Notes: generated by a model not told the origin, from the sequence alone. A stretch of DNA of 51,673 nucleotides from Archangiaceae bacterium (GCA_016879935.1 JAACJQ010000422.1:1-51673), one strand, 5' to 3'; shown: positions 26,808 to 37,703, counted from the first letter of the stretch. Numbers and translations are program-made.

Positions 26808-27962
26808 TCACCCCACGACCACGCGATTTCGACCCTCACGTTTCGCCCGGTAGAGCGCGGCGTCGGCGCGGCGCAGCAGATCGTCGAAGACCCGATCCTC
26901 CCGCGTGAGCGCAGTCACCCCGAACGAGGCCGTGAGCTCGAGGCGCAGCTCGGCCCGCACCAGCGGCTCGGCGGCAAGTGCAGCTCTCAGGCGCTCGGCG
27001 GCTTCTGCGCCGCTCGCGGCGTCGAGGTCTTTGAGGAGCACGACGAACTCCTCCCCGCCGTGACGTGCGGCGAGGTCGTTGCGTCGGCAGCCGGCGCGCA
27101 GCCCGCGGGCCACGTGCTGGAGCGCGAGATCTCCGACTTCGTGCCCGAACCGATCGTTGACCGACTTGAAATGGTCGACGTCGATGACGGCGACCGCCAG
27201 ACCTTTTCCCTGCTGCCGCGCCTCTTCGAGCGCCGAGGCGCCACGCGAGATCAGCGTGCGACGATTCCACAAGCCCGTGAGCGCGTCGGTCGACGCCGCG
27301 TTCTCCCACTCGCGCCGGAGCCGTTCGGAGCACATCAGCAGAAACGCGGTCGTTCCGATGATGGGTAGCGTCGAGGCCAGCATGGGCGTCACCACGTTCA
27401 CCCAGCTCCCCGGGTCGACCACCGTCGTCTCGGGCCCGGCGCGCAGGCCAAACCACGCGCCGCGGAGCACCATCACGATGGCCAGCCCGACGAACAACGC
27501 CACCAGCACCAGCCGACTCGACGCGCCGTCGGCCTGACGGCCCCTCCACAGCGCTCGCGCCGAGCCCGTCAGTGTCGTCACCCAGGCGATGGAGGCGAGC
27601 ACGACGCGAAGAGAGAAGTCGTCGCGCACCACCGTGAACCACGCGATGCCTGCCGCCAGCGCGATGGGCCCGAGCCAGCGCACGTGCGACGCGGGGCGGC
27701 CATCGAAGAGCTCGACCGCGTTCCAGTAGGCGACGAGCCCGGCCAGCAGCAGCGCGTTGCCGACCGGGAGCGCGACCCACGGAGGGAGCCACTTCTGCAG
27801 CGCGAGCACCAGACAGCCGATGGCGATGAGCAGCGTGCCCACTCGCCACCCGAACGCAGGCGCCCGCAGTGCTGGCGCCAGATCGCCGTGCATCACCCCA
27901 AGCACCGCGCCGTTCAGCATCATCAAGACGGTCGCGAAGAGGAACGCGGTGACCGGATCCAT
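26808..27962 (-). CDS. membrane diguanylate cyclase (GGDEF domain)
   Basis: The product is 384 residues. The first half has about six hydrophobic helices with no recognised sensor motif. The C-terminal GGDEF domain begins at STDALTGLWNRRTLI. It carries the Mg-binding VAVIDVDHFKSVNDRFGHEVGD, the active-site loop HGGEEF (GGEEF variant, normally active) and an intact inhibitory I-site RRND five residues before it. The enzyme should make c-di-GMP from two GTP and be product-inhibited. The ending ADAALYRAKREGRNRV is the standard C-terminus of the family. It precedes the transglycosylase gene by 77 bases on the same strand. Confidence 0.93.
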   Translation of the reverse strand: MDPVTAFLFATVLMMLNGAVLGVMHGDLAPALRAPAFGWRVGTLLIAIGCLVLALQKWLPPWVALPVGNALLLAGLVAYWNAVELFDGRPASHVRWLGPIALAAGIAWFTVVRDDFSLRVVLASIAWVTTLTGSARALWRGRQADGASSRLVLVALFVGLAIVMVLRGAWFGLRAGPETTVVDPGSWVNVVTPMLASTLPIIGTTAFLLMCSERLRREWENAASTDALTGLWNRRTLISRGASALEEARQQGKGLAVAVIDVDHFKSVNDRFGHEVGDLALQHVARGLRAGCRRNDLAARHGGEEFVVLLKDLDAASGAEAAERLRAALAAEPLVRAELRLELTASFGVTALTREDRVFDDLLRRADAALYRAKREGRNRVVVG

Positions 27963-27999
27963 TTCGCTTCATTACCATGGAGTTTCAAAGGGTTCTGGC

Positions 28000-28028
28000 T
28001 TGACCTTGCGTCTGGAGGGAAATGTAGG
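28000..28028 (+). promoter_or_regulatory. putative sigma70-type promoter for the Cys-rich lipoprotein
   Basis: TTGACC (28000-28005) and TGTAGG (28023-28028) are spaced by 17 bases in the divergent gap between the diguanylate cyclase and the Cys-rich lipoprotein. The -35 match is good and the -10 match is weak. Confidence 0.3.
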
Positions 28029-28063
28029 CACATGCCCACCACACCCTCCCGGTTGGCGTGCCC

Positions 28064-29935
28064 ATGAAATTCTCCGTTCGAATCGAAGTGCTGCTGCTCG
28101 CGATGTTCGTCTCTGCCTGCGACTGTGGAACGGCGGGCACCCGCTGCCAGTCGGCCACCGACTGCACGACCGATCGCCCGTTCTGCGCGCCCGCGCTGCA
28201 GACCTGCGTCGAGTGCGTCTCGGACGATCAGTGCGGTGCAGGCTTCGTGTGCGATCCATCGGGGGCCTGTGCTCCGGGCTGTCGTGACGAGCGCGGCCGC
28301 TGCGAGCTGGGCCAGTACTGCAAAGAAGGAGCGGCGTGCGTCGAGTGCGCGAACGACAGCCACTGCGGCCCCGGCCAGCTCTGTCAGAACAACGCGTGCG
28401 TGCCCGGCTGCTCGGCCCAGCACCCCGTCTGTCCGTCGGGGCTCATGTGCGACGCGACGGCAGGCCGCTGTGTCACCTGCACCACGAACGCGCAGTGCAC
28501 CCTGCCCGGGCTGCCCGTGTGCAACCCGGCGACGAACACCTGCGTCGGCTGCGTGATGGACGGAGACTGCACCACGCCCGGCAAGCCGTTCTGCAACCCG
28601 GCGACGAAGACGTGTGTGGCGTGCGTGAACGACCCGCAGTGCCCGCGCGGCCAGGTCTGCCAGTCGAACGTCTGCGTGAATGGCTGCAACGCGAACCAGC
28701 CGTGCCCGATGGGGCAGGTGTGTTCGGCGACCGGCCAGTGCGTGCAGTGCACCACCGACGCGCAGTGCGGCGGCGTGACGCCGAAGTGCGACACCGCAAG
28801 CAACCGCTGCGTCCAGTGCCTGCCGGGAGCCGCCGACATGTGCCCGATGGGCCAGTACTGCCGCACCGACTTCACCTGTGAGCGCGGCTGCAAGACGGGC
28901 ACCGATTGTCCCTCTGGGGTGTGCCTGCCGAACCACTCCTGCCAGAGCTGCACGCTCGACACGCAGTGCGCGGCCGGCAACGTGTGCATCAACGGCACCT
29001 GCACGGCGGCGTGCAGCGCGACCAACGCCTGTGGCTCGGGTCGTGACTGCTGCAACGGCCGCTGCGTCGACACCCGCAACGACGGCGCGAACTGCGGCAC
29101 CTGTGGCACGGCGTGCGGCGCTTCGGGCGCCTGCTGTCAGGGCCAGTGCAAGTCGCTCACGACGCCGACCGACTGTGGCGCCTGCGGCGTCGCGTGCGGA
29201 GCCAACTCCACCTGCTGCAACAACGCCTGCACGCCGACGAACTCGCTCACCAACTGCGGCGGCTGCGGCATTCGCTGCGGCGCCGATCAGTTCTGCGACG
29301 GCACCGTCTGTCGCAACCAGACGTTCCCCGAGTTCTGCGCGAACCGGAACGTCTACGCCATCTCCGACGGGCGCACGCTCGATGACGCGGCCACCAACGT
29401 GCTCGCCAGCACGATTCGGGCGAACTGCTCGAGCCAGACGACGATTCAGTACGGCCCCCAGACGAACGCCTCGTGGGTCGATCAGACGAACGGCGCGCTG
29501 CTGCTGGGCGGAGGCTCGACCGTCGTCACCGCGGGAGGCCCCTTCCCCAACAAGCCCGTGCAGTGGCTCGAGCGCACGCGGCAGGTGACGAAGGTGTTCT
29601 TCGCCACCAACAACCTCGACACCTTCTACTTCCGCAAGCGCGCCGACAGCTCGAACGTCGTCACCTTCGCGCAGGCGAACTGCAGCCCGAACCGCGACGT
29701 CTTCCTCGTCGAGCTCACCACCGACCCGACGAGCGGCACGCTGGCGCTCATCAGCTACGGGCTCTGCTCGGGCGGCTACGGCACCCAGACGGGCGCCTGG
29801 TACTGGGCCAACGTCATGCTGCCCAACCGCACGAATTACCCCGACAGTTGGTACATCTACGAGTGGGTCGACACGAACATGAACACCCAGCCCGACATGA
29901 CCGACTCGTTCACCCTGCGCGGCAGCGGGCGCTGA
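28064..29935 (+). CDS. Cys-rich repeat lipoprotein
   Basis: The product is 623 residues. MKFSVRIEVLLLAMFVSAC is a lipoprotein signal. From residue 20 to about 420 the protein is a chain of short disulfide-type modules. Each has the pattern C-x-x-(D/N)-x-x-C-x(5-9)-C-x(5-9)-C, for example CVECVSDDQCGAGFVCDP and CVACVNDPQCPRGQVC, followed by a CGxCGxxCG series (NCGTCGTACGASGACC, NCGGCGIRCGADQFC). The last 200 residues have few Cys and look like a globular domain. This organisation is typical of myxobacterial surface proteins; ligands are unknown. ATG 28064 is preferred over a GTG two codons upstream. Confidence 0.8.
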   Translation: MKFSVRIEVLLLAMFVSACDCGTAGTRCQSATDCTTDRPFCAPALQTCVECVSDDQCGAGFVCDPSGACAPGCRDERGRCELGQYCKEGAACVECANDSHCGPGQLCQNNACVPGCSAQHPVCPSGLMCDATAGRCVTCTTNAQCTLPGLPVCNPATNTCVGCVMDGDCTTPGKPFCNPATKTCVACVNDPQCPRGQVCQSNVCVNGCNANQPCPMGQVCSATGQCVQCTTDAQCGGVTPKCDTASNRCVQCLPGAADMCPMGQYCRTDFTCERGCKTGTDCPSGVCLPNHSCQSCTLDTQCAAGNVCINGTCTAACSATNACGSGRDCCNGRCVDTRNDGANCGTCGTACGASGACCQGQCKSLTTPTDCGACGVACGANSTCCNNACTPTNSLTNCGGCGIRCGADQFCDGTVCRNQTFPEFCANRNVYAISDGRTLDDAATNVLASTIRANCSSQTTIQYGPQTNASWVDQTNGALLLGGGSTVVTAGGPFPNKPVQWLERTRQVTKVFFATNNLDTFYFRKRADSSNVVTFAQANCSPNRDVFLVELTTDPTSGTLALISYGLCSGGYGTQTGAWYWANVMLPNRTNYPDSWYIYEWVDTNMNTQPDMTDSFTLRGSGR

Positions 29936-29983
29936 CCACTTCTGTTTGCACCTGTGGGGCGGGGTGTGGGTTCACCAGACGTC

Positions 29984-30361
29984 ATGTGGACCGCCCTCGT
30001 CATTCTCGCCGTCGGAATCGCCGTCGTGCTGTGGCTCCGCCGTGGCCGTCGCGCCTTCGCGGTGCGCGTGGTGAACGGTGAGCTTCGCGTCGTGGGCGGG
30101 TGGTTGCCGGGCCCGATGCTCGCCGACTACCGCAGCGCGCTCCGTGGGCTGACGGGGCTGGTCGAGGGGCACTTCGAAGAGGGCGGGCTGCGCGTCACCG
30201 TGTCTGGCGGTATCGACGAGTTCGTCGAGCAGCGCCTGCGGAACATCGCGCGGCTCTACCCGATGGCGACGTTCCGCGCGTCACGCAAGGCCGAGCAGCA
30301 GGTGCTGCGTGGCACCGCCGCGGTGGCGTTGATGAGCGCCGCCGCCCGTCGCGACGACTGA
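29984..30361 (+). CDS. DUF3634-like single-pass membrane protein
   Basis: The product is 125 residues. An N-terminal helix (MWTALVILAVGIAVVLWLRR) is followed by a short domain with VRVVNGELRVVGGWLPGPML and GGIDEFVEQRLRNIARLYP. The pairing of a V-x-N-G-x-L-x-V-x-G strand motif with a C-terminal QQRLRN-like helix matches my memory of the DUF3634 family. The function is unknown. The stop lies three bases from the stop of the convergent clpA gene. Confidence 0.65.
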   Translation: MWTALVILAVGIAVVLWLRRGRRAFAVRVVNGELRVVGGWLPGPMLADYRSALRGLTGLVEGHFEEGGLRVTVSGGIDEFVEQRLRNIARLYPMATFRASRKAEQQVLRGTAAVALMSAAARRDD

Positions 30362-30364
30362 GCT

Positions 30365-32655
<2,291 letters not shown>

Positions 32656-32656
<1 letters not shown>

Positions 32657-32994
32657 CAGGGATCCTCTGGTTCGATGCTGAGCTTGAGGGGGTACTCGTG
32701 CTCTTTGGCGAGCGCGTGCGTCTTCTGAACCTTCGTCTCGGCGACCTCGCGCGTGTACACGCCAGCCACACCCATGCCGTTCTTGTGGATGTTGAGCATG
32801 ATCGTGACCGAGTCCGACTCGGACTTGTGGAACACGGTGCGAAGGACGAACACGACGAACTCCATCGTCGTGTAGTTGTCGTTGTGGAAGACGACCGCGT
32901 AACGCGGAGGCTTCTTCAGCGACTCCTTCTTCCTCGTCTCTGTCGCGACGCCCGTGTCGCCATCGTCGGCTCCGGGCCGTTGCTTCGTCGCCAT
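32656..32994 (-). CDS. clpS: Clp adaptor protein ClpS (N-end rule)
   Basis: The product is 112 residues. A charged flexible N-terminus (about 1-28) leads to the conserved core KPPRYAVVFHNDNYTTMEFV. Its HND segment and following Met form the pocket for N-terminal hydrophobic residues in known ClpS proteins. The second signature is IMLNIHKNGMGVAGVYTREV, with the conserved His. It delivers N-degron substrates to ClpA, and the direct clpS-clpA order with overlapping codons supports this. The start at 32994 is preferred to an upstream in-frame codon that would add unconserved residues. Confidence 0.94.
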
Positions 32995-33040
32995 GGTCGA
33001 AGAAGAAGGTAACAGACCTCGGCTGGCTGCCCACGAAGTC

Positions 33041-33060
33041 AAAAGGTCAGGTGCCTGACC
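33041..33060 (-). terminator. intrinsic terminator between the release-factor-like gene and clpS
   Basis: Read on the minus strand, arms GGTCAGG and CCTGACC pair around two bases (opening to a GCAC loop with 6-bp arms), and TTTT follows at once. It lies about 87 bases past the stop of the release-factor-like gene and before clpS, so clpSA is probably a separate transcript. Confidence 0.6.
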
Positions 33061-33146
33061 AATCGACTTAGGCCCAGCTCGCTACAGCCCGCGACACGCC
33101 CGCCTGGTGGGGCCCTGTCGAAGGCATCAACGCGGCAGCGGCCGTT

Positions 33147-33509
33147 TCAGTCCCACCCGCCGCGGCGGTTCTGCTTCTTCTCGGAGGTGTGCCGTTTTCC
33201 CTCGAGGCGGCGGCGTTTTGCGCCCTTGCCCGGCTTCGTCGCGATGCGTTTGGGCTCGACGTACGACTTCTTCACCAGCACGGCGCGCAGGCGCTCGAGG
33301 GCTTCGCCGCGGTTCTGCAGCTGGCTGCGGCGCTCGGTGGCGGTGACGGTGATGCCGGTGGGGCGGTGGGCGAGGCGCACGCCCGTCTCGGTCTTGTTGC
33401 GGTGCTGCCCGCCGGGCCCCGAGGCGATGAAGAAGGCCTCGTCGCACTCCAGCAGGAGCGCTTCGTCGGAGAGCGCAGCAGCGCGGGCGAAGTCTTGGGG
33501 CGTCGGCAT
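33147..33509 (-). CDS. peptide chain release factor-like protein (RF-1 GGQ domain only)
   Basis: The product is 120 residues and consists of the GGQ catalytic domain alone: FFIASGPGGQHRNKTETGVR, then TGITVTATERRSQLQNRGEA. A strongly basic tail follows (KPGKGAKRRRLEGKRHTSEK) like that which anchors ArfB/YaeJ in the empty mRNA channel. There is no codon-recognition domain. Such proteins hydrolyse peptidyl-tRNA on stalled or damaged ribosomes. The QHRNKTE variant (His where ArfB usually has Asn) points to the PrfH/RF-like side of the family. It lies 44 bases after the Nudix-membrane gene, probably in the same transcript. Confidence 0.85.
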   Translation of the reverse strand: MPTPQDFARAAALSDEALLLECDEAFFIASGPGGQHRNKTETGVRLAHRPTGITVTATERRSQLQNRGEALERLRAVLVKKSYVEPKRIATKPGKGAKRRRLEGKRHTSEKKQNRRGGWD

Positions 33510-33553
33510 GGCGGTGGGTCGCTTGGAGTTCGTGGAAGCTGACGAGGTCGACT

Positions 33554-34777
33554 CTACTTCTCCTGCTTCTCGGCGTCGGCCGCCACCATGCGATCGATCT
33601 GTGCGGGCAGGGCGCGCTCCGAGAAGCCCGCGATGAAGACGAGCGCGGTGAGCAGCTCGGTCGTCGGGTGCGTGGTGTTCACCAGCAGCGCCATGCCGAG
33701 GCCCGAGGTCGCTCCCAGCGCGATGCGGCCGAGAATCAACGTGGAGTCGACGATCACCTGCGGGCGTTTCGAGGCGTTGGTGGTGACCGACGACAGCAGC
33801 GCCGAGCACACGGCGCCCAGAACGCCGATCAGCGGCGCGAGCCTGACGAGGCCCGAAGGCAGCCCGGCCCAGCCCGTGAGCTCGACCGTCAGCTCGAAGA
33901 GCGTCAACACGGCGAGGCCGAGCGCGGTGAGCAGCACGATGCGCTGCTGCACGAGCCGCGCACGATCGAAGTAGGCGTCGTGGTGTTCGTCGAGCAGGTT
34001 CGCGACGCCGGCGATGGCGTGCGCGCCGGGCACCTGGCTCTTCTCGCCCATGAGCTCCTTCGCTGCCGTCGCGCGCCAGCCGCGCAGCTTCTCGGCGGCT
34101 TCTTCGCGAACGGCCTCCCAGCGGGCGCGGAGCGCTTCACCCTGCATCGCCTCGAGCTGCGTTCGGCGCGCCTTCTTGAGCATCGCCCAGCCCAGCTCGG
34201 GGTCTTCGAAGACGTTGCGCTGCGCCTCGGCGAGCTGCCGGCGCGCCTCGATGGTGACGTTCGAAGGAGCCGCCTCGAGCACGCGTTGATCGGCCAGCGC
34301 CTGCGCGAGGTGGCGGGTGAGCTGTCGGGCCGACACCTGCTGCCCTGAGAACACGAGCGAGGCGTACTGCCAGGGCGTCGGGTGGAGCGGCTGCGGGGTG
34401 GCGGGCCCGAGGTGACCCGCGAGCAGCCGGCGATCGGCCTCGTCGGCGAGCAGCGAGAGGGCGTCGCGCGGGGTGACGAAGGCGACGCGGCCCTGCTCGG
34501 TCTCGAACGAGTCGGCGGTGCGCTGCGTGAGCTCGGCGTCGAAGTAGAGCCTGCCGTTCGGCGGCAGCGCGCTGGCCTCGACGAAGCCCAGCACCTCGAC
34601 GGGCTGCGCGAGCGCTTCGTTGGCGAGCCGGCGGGCGGCGTCACGGAGCGGTTCGTCGGGCCGAACGTCGCCGCCGGGCAGTACCCAGCGATCGGGCGCG
34701 CCGCTCGGCTGCAGCAGCGCGAGGCGGGCATCTCCTGAACCCGTCTTCCACACGAACGTCGCGATCGATCGCTGCAT
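33554..34777 (-). CDS. degenerate Nudix domain fused to multi-helix membrane module
   Basis: The product is 407 residues. The start follows GGGGGAG at short spacing. Residues about 1-120 show a Nudix fold (ATFVWKTGSGDARLALLQPS, WVLPGGDVRPDEPLRDAARR). The Nudix box is broken: Gly36, Glu42, Arg50 and Glu54 fit, but the Glu after Arg is Leu51, the last Glu is Ala55 and the last Gly is Ala57. A helical charged linker (about 145-260) leads to four membrane helices (roughly 279-297, 311-330, 346-366, 374-388) and a conserved-looking FIAGFSER near the end. It may sense a nucleotide through the inactive Nudix domain and act at the membrane; this is inference. Confidence 0.7.
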   Translation of the reverse strand: MQRSIATFVWKTGSGDARLALLQPSGAPDRWVLPGGDVRPDEPLRDAARRLANEALAQPVEVLGFVEASALPPNGRLYFDAELTQRTADSFETEQGRVAFVTPRDALSLLADEADRRLLAGHLGPATPQPLHPTPWQYASLVFSGQQVSARQLTRHLAQALADQRVLEAAPSNVTIEARRQLAEAQRNVFEDPELGWAMLKKARRTQLEAMQGEALRARWEAVREEAAEKLRGWRATAAKELMGEKSQVPGAHAIAGVANLLDEHHDAYFDRARLVQQRIVLLTALGLAVLTLFELTVELTGWAGLPSGLVRLAPLIGVLGAVCSALLSSVTTNASKRPQVIVDSTLILGRIALGATSGLGMALLVNTTHPTTELLTALVFIAGFSERALPAQIDRMVAADAEKQEK

Positions 34778-34820
34778 GCGCTCCCCCACGGTTGGAGCGC
34801 GCAGCATAGCCACCAGCGCG

Positions 34821-36758
34821 TCAGGGCATCGGCTGAACGACGATGAGCTCGGTGTCGTCCGGGGTCGCTTCGGAGCGCCCGCGCCCGAAGGGGAAGTTGT
34901 TGTCGTTGACGATGACGACGCGGCCATCGGGCAGGGTGGTGACGCCTTCGATGGTCCAGAACGGGAAGGTGAACGTGCCGCCATCGGGCAGCGCGAGATC
35001 GAGCAGATCGGCCGCGGTCGTCTTCGTCACCCGCGCGCCGAGCACCTCGGGCAGCCTGAAGCGCACGAGGCGTTTGAAGCCGTCGCTGCGTCGCTCGGAG
35101 TCGTCACGCTCGAGCGCGTAGCCGAAGCGCTCGTTCACCAGCGTGAGGTCGCCGACCGCCTTCGCGCGCTCGTCGAGGGGAAAACGAAAGGCGAGCCCCG
35201 CCCAGCGCTTCGTGCGCAGGTCGAACCTGAACGCGAGGCAGTCTGATTCGCCAGGGAGCGGCTTCTCGAGCATCGCGATGAGGAAGTTCCCGTCGGCCGA
35301 CATGCTCAGGTTCTCGAAGCCCGAGCTGCGGTGAACGGTGATGGGGGCGACCCGCTCGGGCCATGAGAAGCCCAGGCGCGTCTCGGGCGACGCACGAACG
35401 GTCCGATCGCCAAAGAGCGCGATGGTCTCGAGCCAGGGCGCCTCGGCCTGTGCGATCTGAAGTGACCGCCAGTCGAATGACTGCAGCGTGACGCGCGCGC
35501 CGGCGTCGGCCTCTTGCACGCGCTTGATGAGCAGCCGCGTGAGCCATGACGCATCGTCGTGCGGCAGGCCGGTGCCGTGAACCTTCGTCTCGATGTTGAG
35601 CCGCCCGGGAAGCTTCAGCGCCTCGGTCAACGTCATCGGGCGGGTCGAGCCGCCGTCGCGCCGCTGGAGCGGAAACTCGGCGAGCAGCCCGTTGCAGTCG
35701 ACCCGGCGCAAGACCTCGAGCTTCGTCGCGGGAATCAGCAGACCCGCATCGGGAGCGCGCGGACACTTTGGTGGCGCCAGCGATGGGTCGTGCCAGACGA
35801 GCGCTTCGTCGTCGGCGGTCGCCGTGAGATCGAACTCGAGCACCGTGGCGCCGGCGTCGAGGCCCAGCGCGAAGGCGAGCGGCGTCTCTTCAGGAGCCAG
35901 TCCTCTCGCGCCGCGATGGCCGTGCAGTTCCTTCCCTGCGTCGCGAACGGCAGCGCCGAGATCGGGCCTGTCGGTGATGACGCCGTCGACGTTCCACCGC
36001 AGCAGCTCATCGATGCGCGCGGGCTCGTTCACCGTCCACGGCACGACGCGGAAGCCGGCCGTGTGCAGCGCCTTCACCTGGTCAGCCGACGTGAGCCAGC
36101 GGTGATCGGGAGAGAGCGTGCGCGTACCGGTCGCGACCTTCAGTGCCTCTGCGCTCCGCAACATCAGGTTCGTGCGAAGGAACGGCGAGTCGGCCCCGAG
36201 CAGCGCGCCACCATCGATGGGGACTTCGAAGGGCGGCTCCAGCACGCGGCCCTGGTCGTCGACGTGCACGAGGAACGGCCCGTGTTCATCGCCGAACCAG
36301 AACGTTCCATCGGCCACGCGAACGAACGACTCGGGGTCGAGATCGGCTCCGGTGAGCAGGCGCGTCGTCGTGTTCTCGTTGACGATGGGCCACGGCAGGC
36401 GCCGCGAAGGGTCGGACAGCACGAAGAGCGTCGTCGCCTTCAGGACCCCCGTCGTCAGATCGGGCTCGAGCTTCCACGCGCGCAGCAGAAAATCGGCAGA
36501 GGTCTCAGGTACGCCGTAGCCGTTGTCGCTGATGCTGAGAAAACCGGTTGGCGTGAGCTGCAGCGACGAAAACCCCTGCACCGGCTGCGTCGCGTACGGC
36601 CCACCCTCGACACGCGCTCCACTCGGAGGGCCGTCGACGAACGTGTTCGCAGGCAGCACGGCGCGACCGGTGAGCAGCGCGCGCGCAGGCACCTTCCGCT
36701 CGGGCAGGACGGGCTTCGAGGAGCAGCTCGCGAAGAAGACGATCAGCAGCCAGCGCAT
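34821..36758 (-). CDS. lipoprotein: phytase-like esterase domain with inserted, permuted GDPD domain
   Basis: The product is 645 residues with lipobox FASC in MRWLLIVFFASC. Residues about 58-185 match the first half of the esterase-like-phytase domain (GFLSISDNGYG, DPESFVRVADGTFWFGDEHG) and about 475-645 its second half (SSGFENLSMSADGNFLIAML, WTIEGVTTLPDGRVVIVNDN). Between them lies a glycerophosphodiester phosphodiesterase in unusual order. Residues about 196-272 are the usual C-terminal end (HTAGFRVVPWTVNEPARIDE, VDGVITDRPD); about 278-455 are the usual N-terminal part with HGHRGARGLAPEETPLAFAL, LEFDL, VWHDPSL and LNIETK. All expected catalytic residues are present. It should hydrolyse phospho(di)esters outside the cytoplasm. 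Confidence 0.78.
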   Translation of the reverse strand: MRWLLIVFFASCSSKPVLPERKVPARALLTGRAVLPANTFVDGPPSGARVEGGPYATQPVQGFSSLQLTPTGFLSISDNGYGVPETSADFLLRAWKLEPDLTTGVLKATTLFVLSDPSRRLPWPIVNENTTTRLLTGADLDPESFVRVADGTFWFGDEHGPFLVHVDDQGRVLEPPFEVPIDGGALLGADSPFLRTNLMLRSAEALKVATGTRTLSPDHRWLTSADQVKALHTAGFRVVPWTVNEPARIDELLRWNVDGVITDRPDLGAAVRDAGKELHGHRGARGLAPEETPLAFALGLDAGATVLEFDLTATADDEALVWHDPSLAPPKCPRAPDAGLLIPATKLEVLRRVDCNGLLAEFPLQRRDGGSTRPMTLTEALKLPGRLNIETKVHGTGLPHDDASWLTRLLIKRVQEADAGARVTLQSFDWRSLQIAQAEAPWLETIALFGDRTVRASPETRLGFSWPERVAPITVHRSSGFENLSMSADGNFLIAMLEKPLPGESDCLAFRFDLRTKRWAGLAFRFPLDERAKAVGDLTLVNERFGYALERDDSERRSDGFKRLVRFRLPEVLGARVTKTTAADLLDLALPDGGTFTFPFWTIEGVTTLPDGRVVIVNDNNFPFGRGRSEATPDDTELIVVQPMP

Positions 36759-36809
36759 GGCGCGCACCGTAGCCGGGAACCCGAACCACCTCGCGGTGTC
36801 AGGAGCGCC

Positions 36810-37241
36810 ATGACGAACCGGAAGCTGCGCGCCGAGGTCGAGGCCGAGACGGGTGAGCTGACGCTCGTGCCGTACCTCGACATTCTGATGAACCTCATCC
36901 TCTTCATGATCCTCTCGATGACGGGGCTCGGTGCGATGAAGGTGATCAACGCGACGCGCGCCTCGGGGCAGGGGAGCGGTGCGGGCGCTCCCGTCTCCGT
37001 CGTCATCGATGAGTCGGGCTATGTGATTCGCCAGGGAGAGCAGGTGGCGACCGTTCCTCTCCGCAACGGAGCGTGGGATCAACCCGCGCTCAAGACGGTG
37101 CTCGAGCCGCTGCGGGGAGGCTCCCGCTTGCTGGTGAGCGCGGCGGCGGGGGTTCAGTTCGAGGTGCTGGTGGCGACGATGGACGCGGCGCGCACGACGG
37201 CCGATGGAAGGCCGCTGTTCCCCGACGTCACCCTCGAGTGA
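36810..37241 (+). CDS. ExbD/TolR family biopolymer-transport-like protein
   Basis: The product is 143 residues. The topology is one N-terminal helix (ILMNLILFMILSMTGLGAM) with the family-typical preceding acidic residue (TLVPYLDILMNL). A periplasmic domain follows (VSVVIDESGYVIRQGE, LLVSAAAGVQFEVLVATMDA). The Asp in the helix is the proton-path residue of known ExbD/TolR. AGGAGC precedes the ATG. No ExbB/TolQ gene is adjacent, so the partner must be elsewhere. It is divergent from the phytase/GDPD lipoprotein and meets the next gene stop-to-stop with no gap. Confidence 0.78.
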   Translation: MTNRKLRAEVEAETGELTLVPYLDILMNLILFMILSMTGLGAMKVINATRASGQGSGAGAPVSVVIDESGYVIRQGEQVATVPLRNGAWDQPALKTVLEPLRGGSRLLVSAAAGVQFEVLVATMDAARTTADGRPLFPDVTLE

Positions 37242-37703
37242 TCAGAACGCGACGCCCCACGCGAGCCGCAGCTCGGGGAAGAACGCGGGCCATGTGCGCA
37301 CCGTGCCTCCTCCCGTGAGCTGAAACGTGAGCCCCGCGTGCGAGACGAACCAGTACGTGAGCTCCATCGCTCCGACGAAGTGAAAGCCGAGGAACCGCTC
37401 GTTCGGCAGCGCGACCGACTTCACGCCCGCCAGCGCCGACAGCCGCAGCGTGACGCCTCGGTTCGACTCGTCACGCCAGTCTTCGAAGAGCCAGCGAGGG
37501 CCGCCGCGCGCGTACCAGCTCTGCGCGAACACGAACGCCGACGCGCCGCCTTCGAGATCGACGTACGGAATGAGGTGAAACGTGCCCGACACGCCGAGCA
37601 CGTCGGGCAAGCCGGTGAACGTCGACACGCGCACGCTGCCGATGAGCCGCGGCCGGTCCACGTCGCTCCCGGCGAGCAACAACAGCAGAACGGCTTTCGT
37701 CAC
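37242..37703 (-). CDS. small outer-membrane beta-barrel-like protein
   Basis: The product is 153 residues with a GTG start overlapping the preceding small gene (GTGA). A short signal (TKAVLLLLLAGSDV) is followed by alternating aromatic/hydrophobic strands (GTFHLIPYVDLEGGASAFVF, MELTYWFVSHAGLTFQLTGG) and a C-terminal Phe (LRLAWGVAF), the BAM-recognition pattern of outer-membrane barrels. The family is not recognised. It is the last gene of a three-gene minus-strand operon led by a dioxygenase. Confidence 0.6.
   Translation of the reverse strand: MTKAVLLLLLAGSDVDRPRLIGSVRVSTFTGLPDVLGVSGTFHLIPYVDLEGGASAFVFAQSWYARGGPRWLFEDWRDESNRGVTLRLSALAGVKSVALPNERFLGFHFVGAMELTYWFVSHAGLTFQLTGGGTVRTWPAFFPELRLAWGVAF

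Noticed and set aside
33045-33060. Near-palindrome as a REP element
   Set aside because: Only one copy was noticed in the window, and the following T-run on the minus strand makes an intrinsic terminator the simpler explanation.
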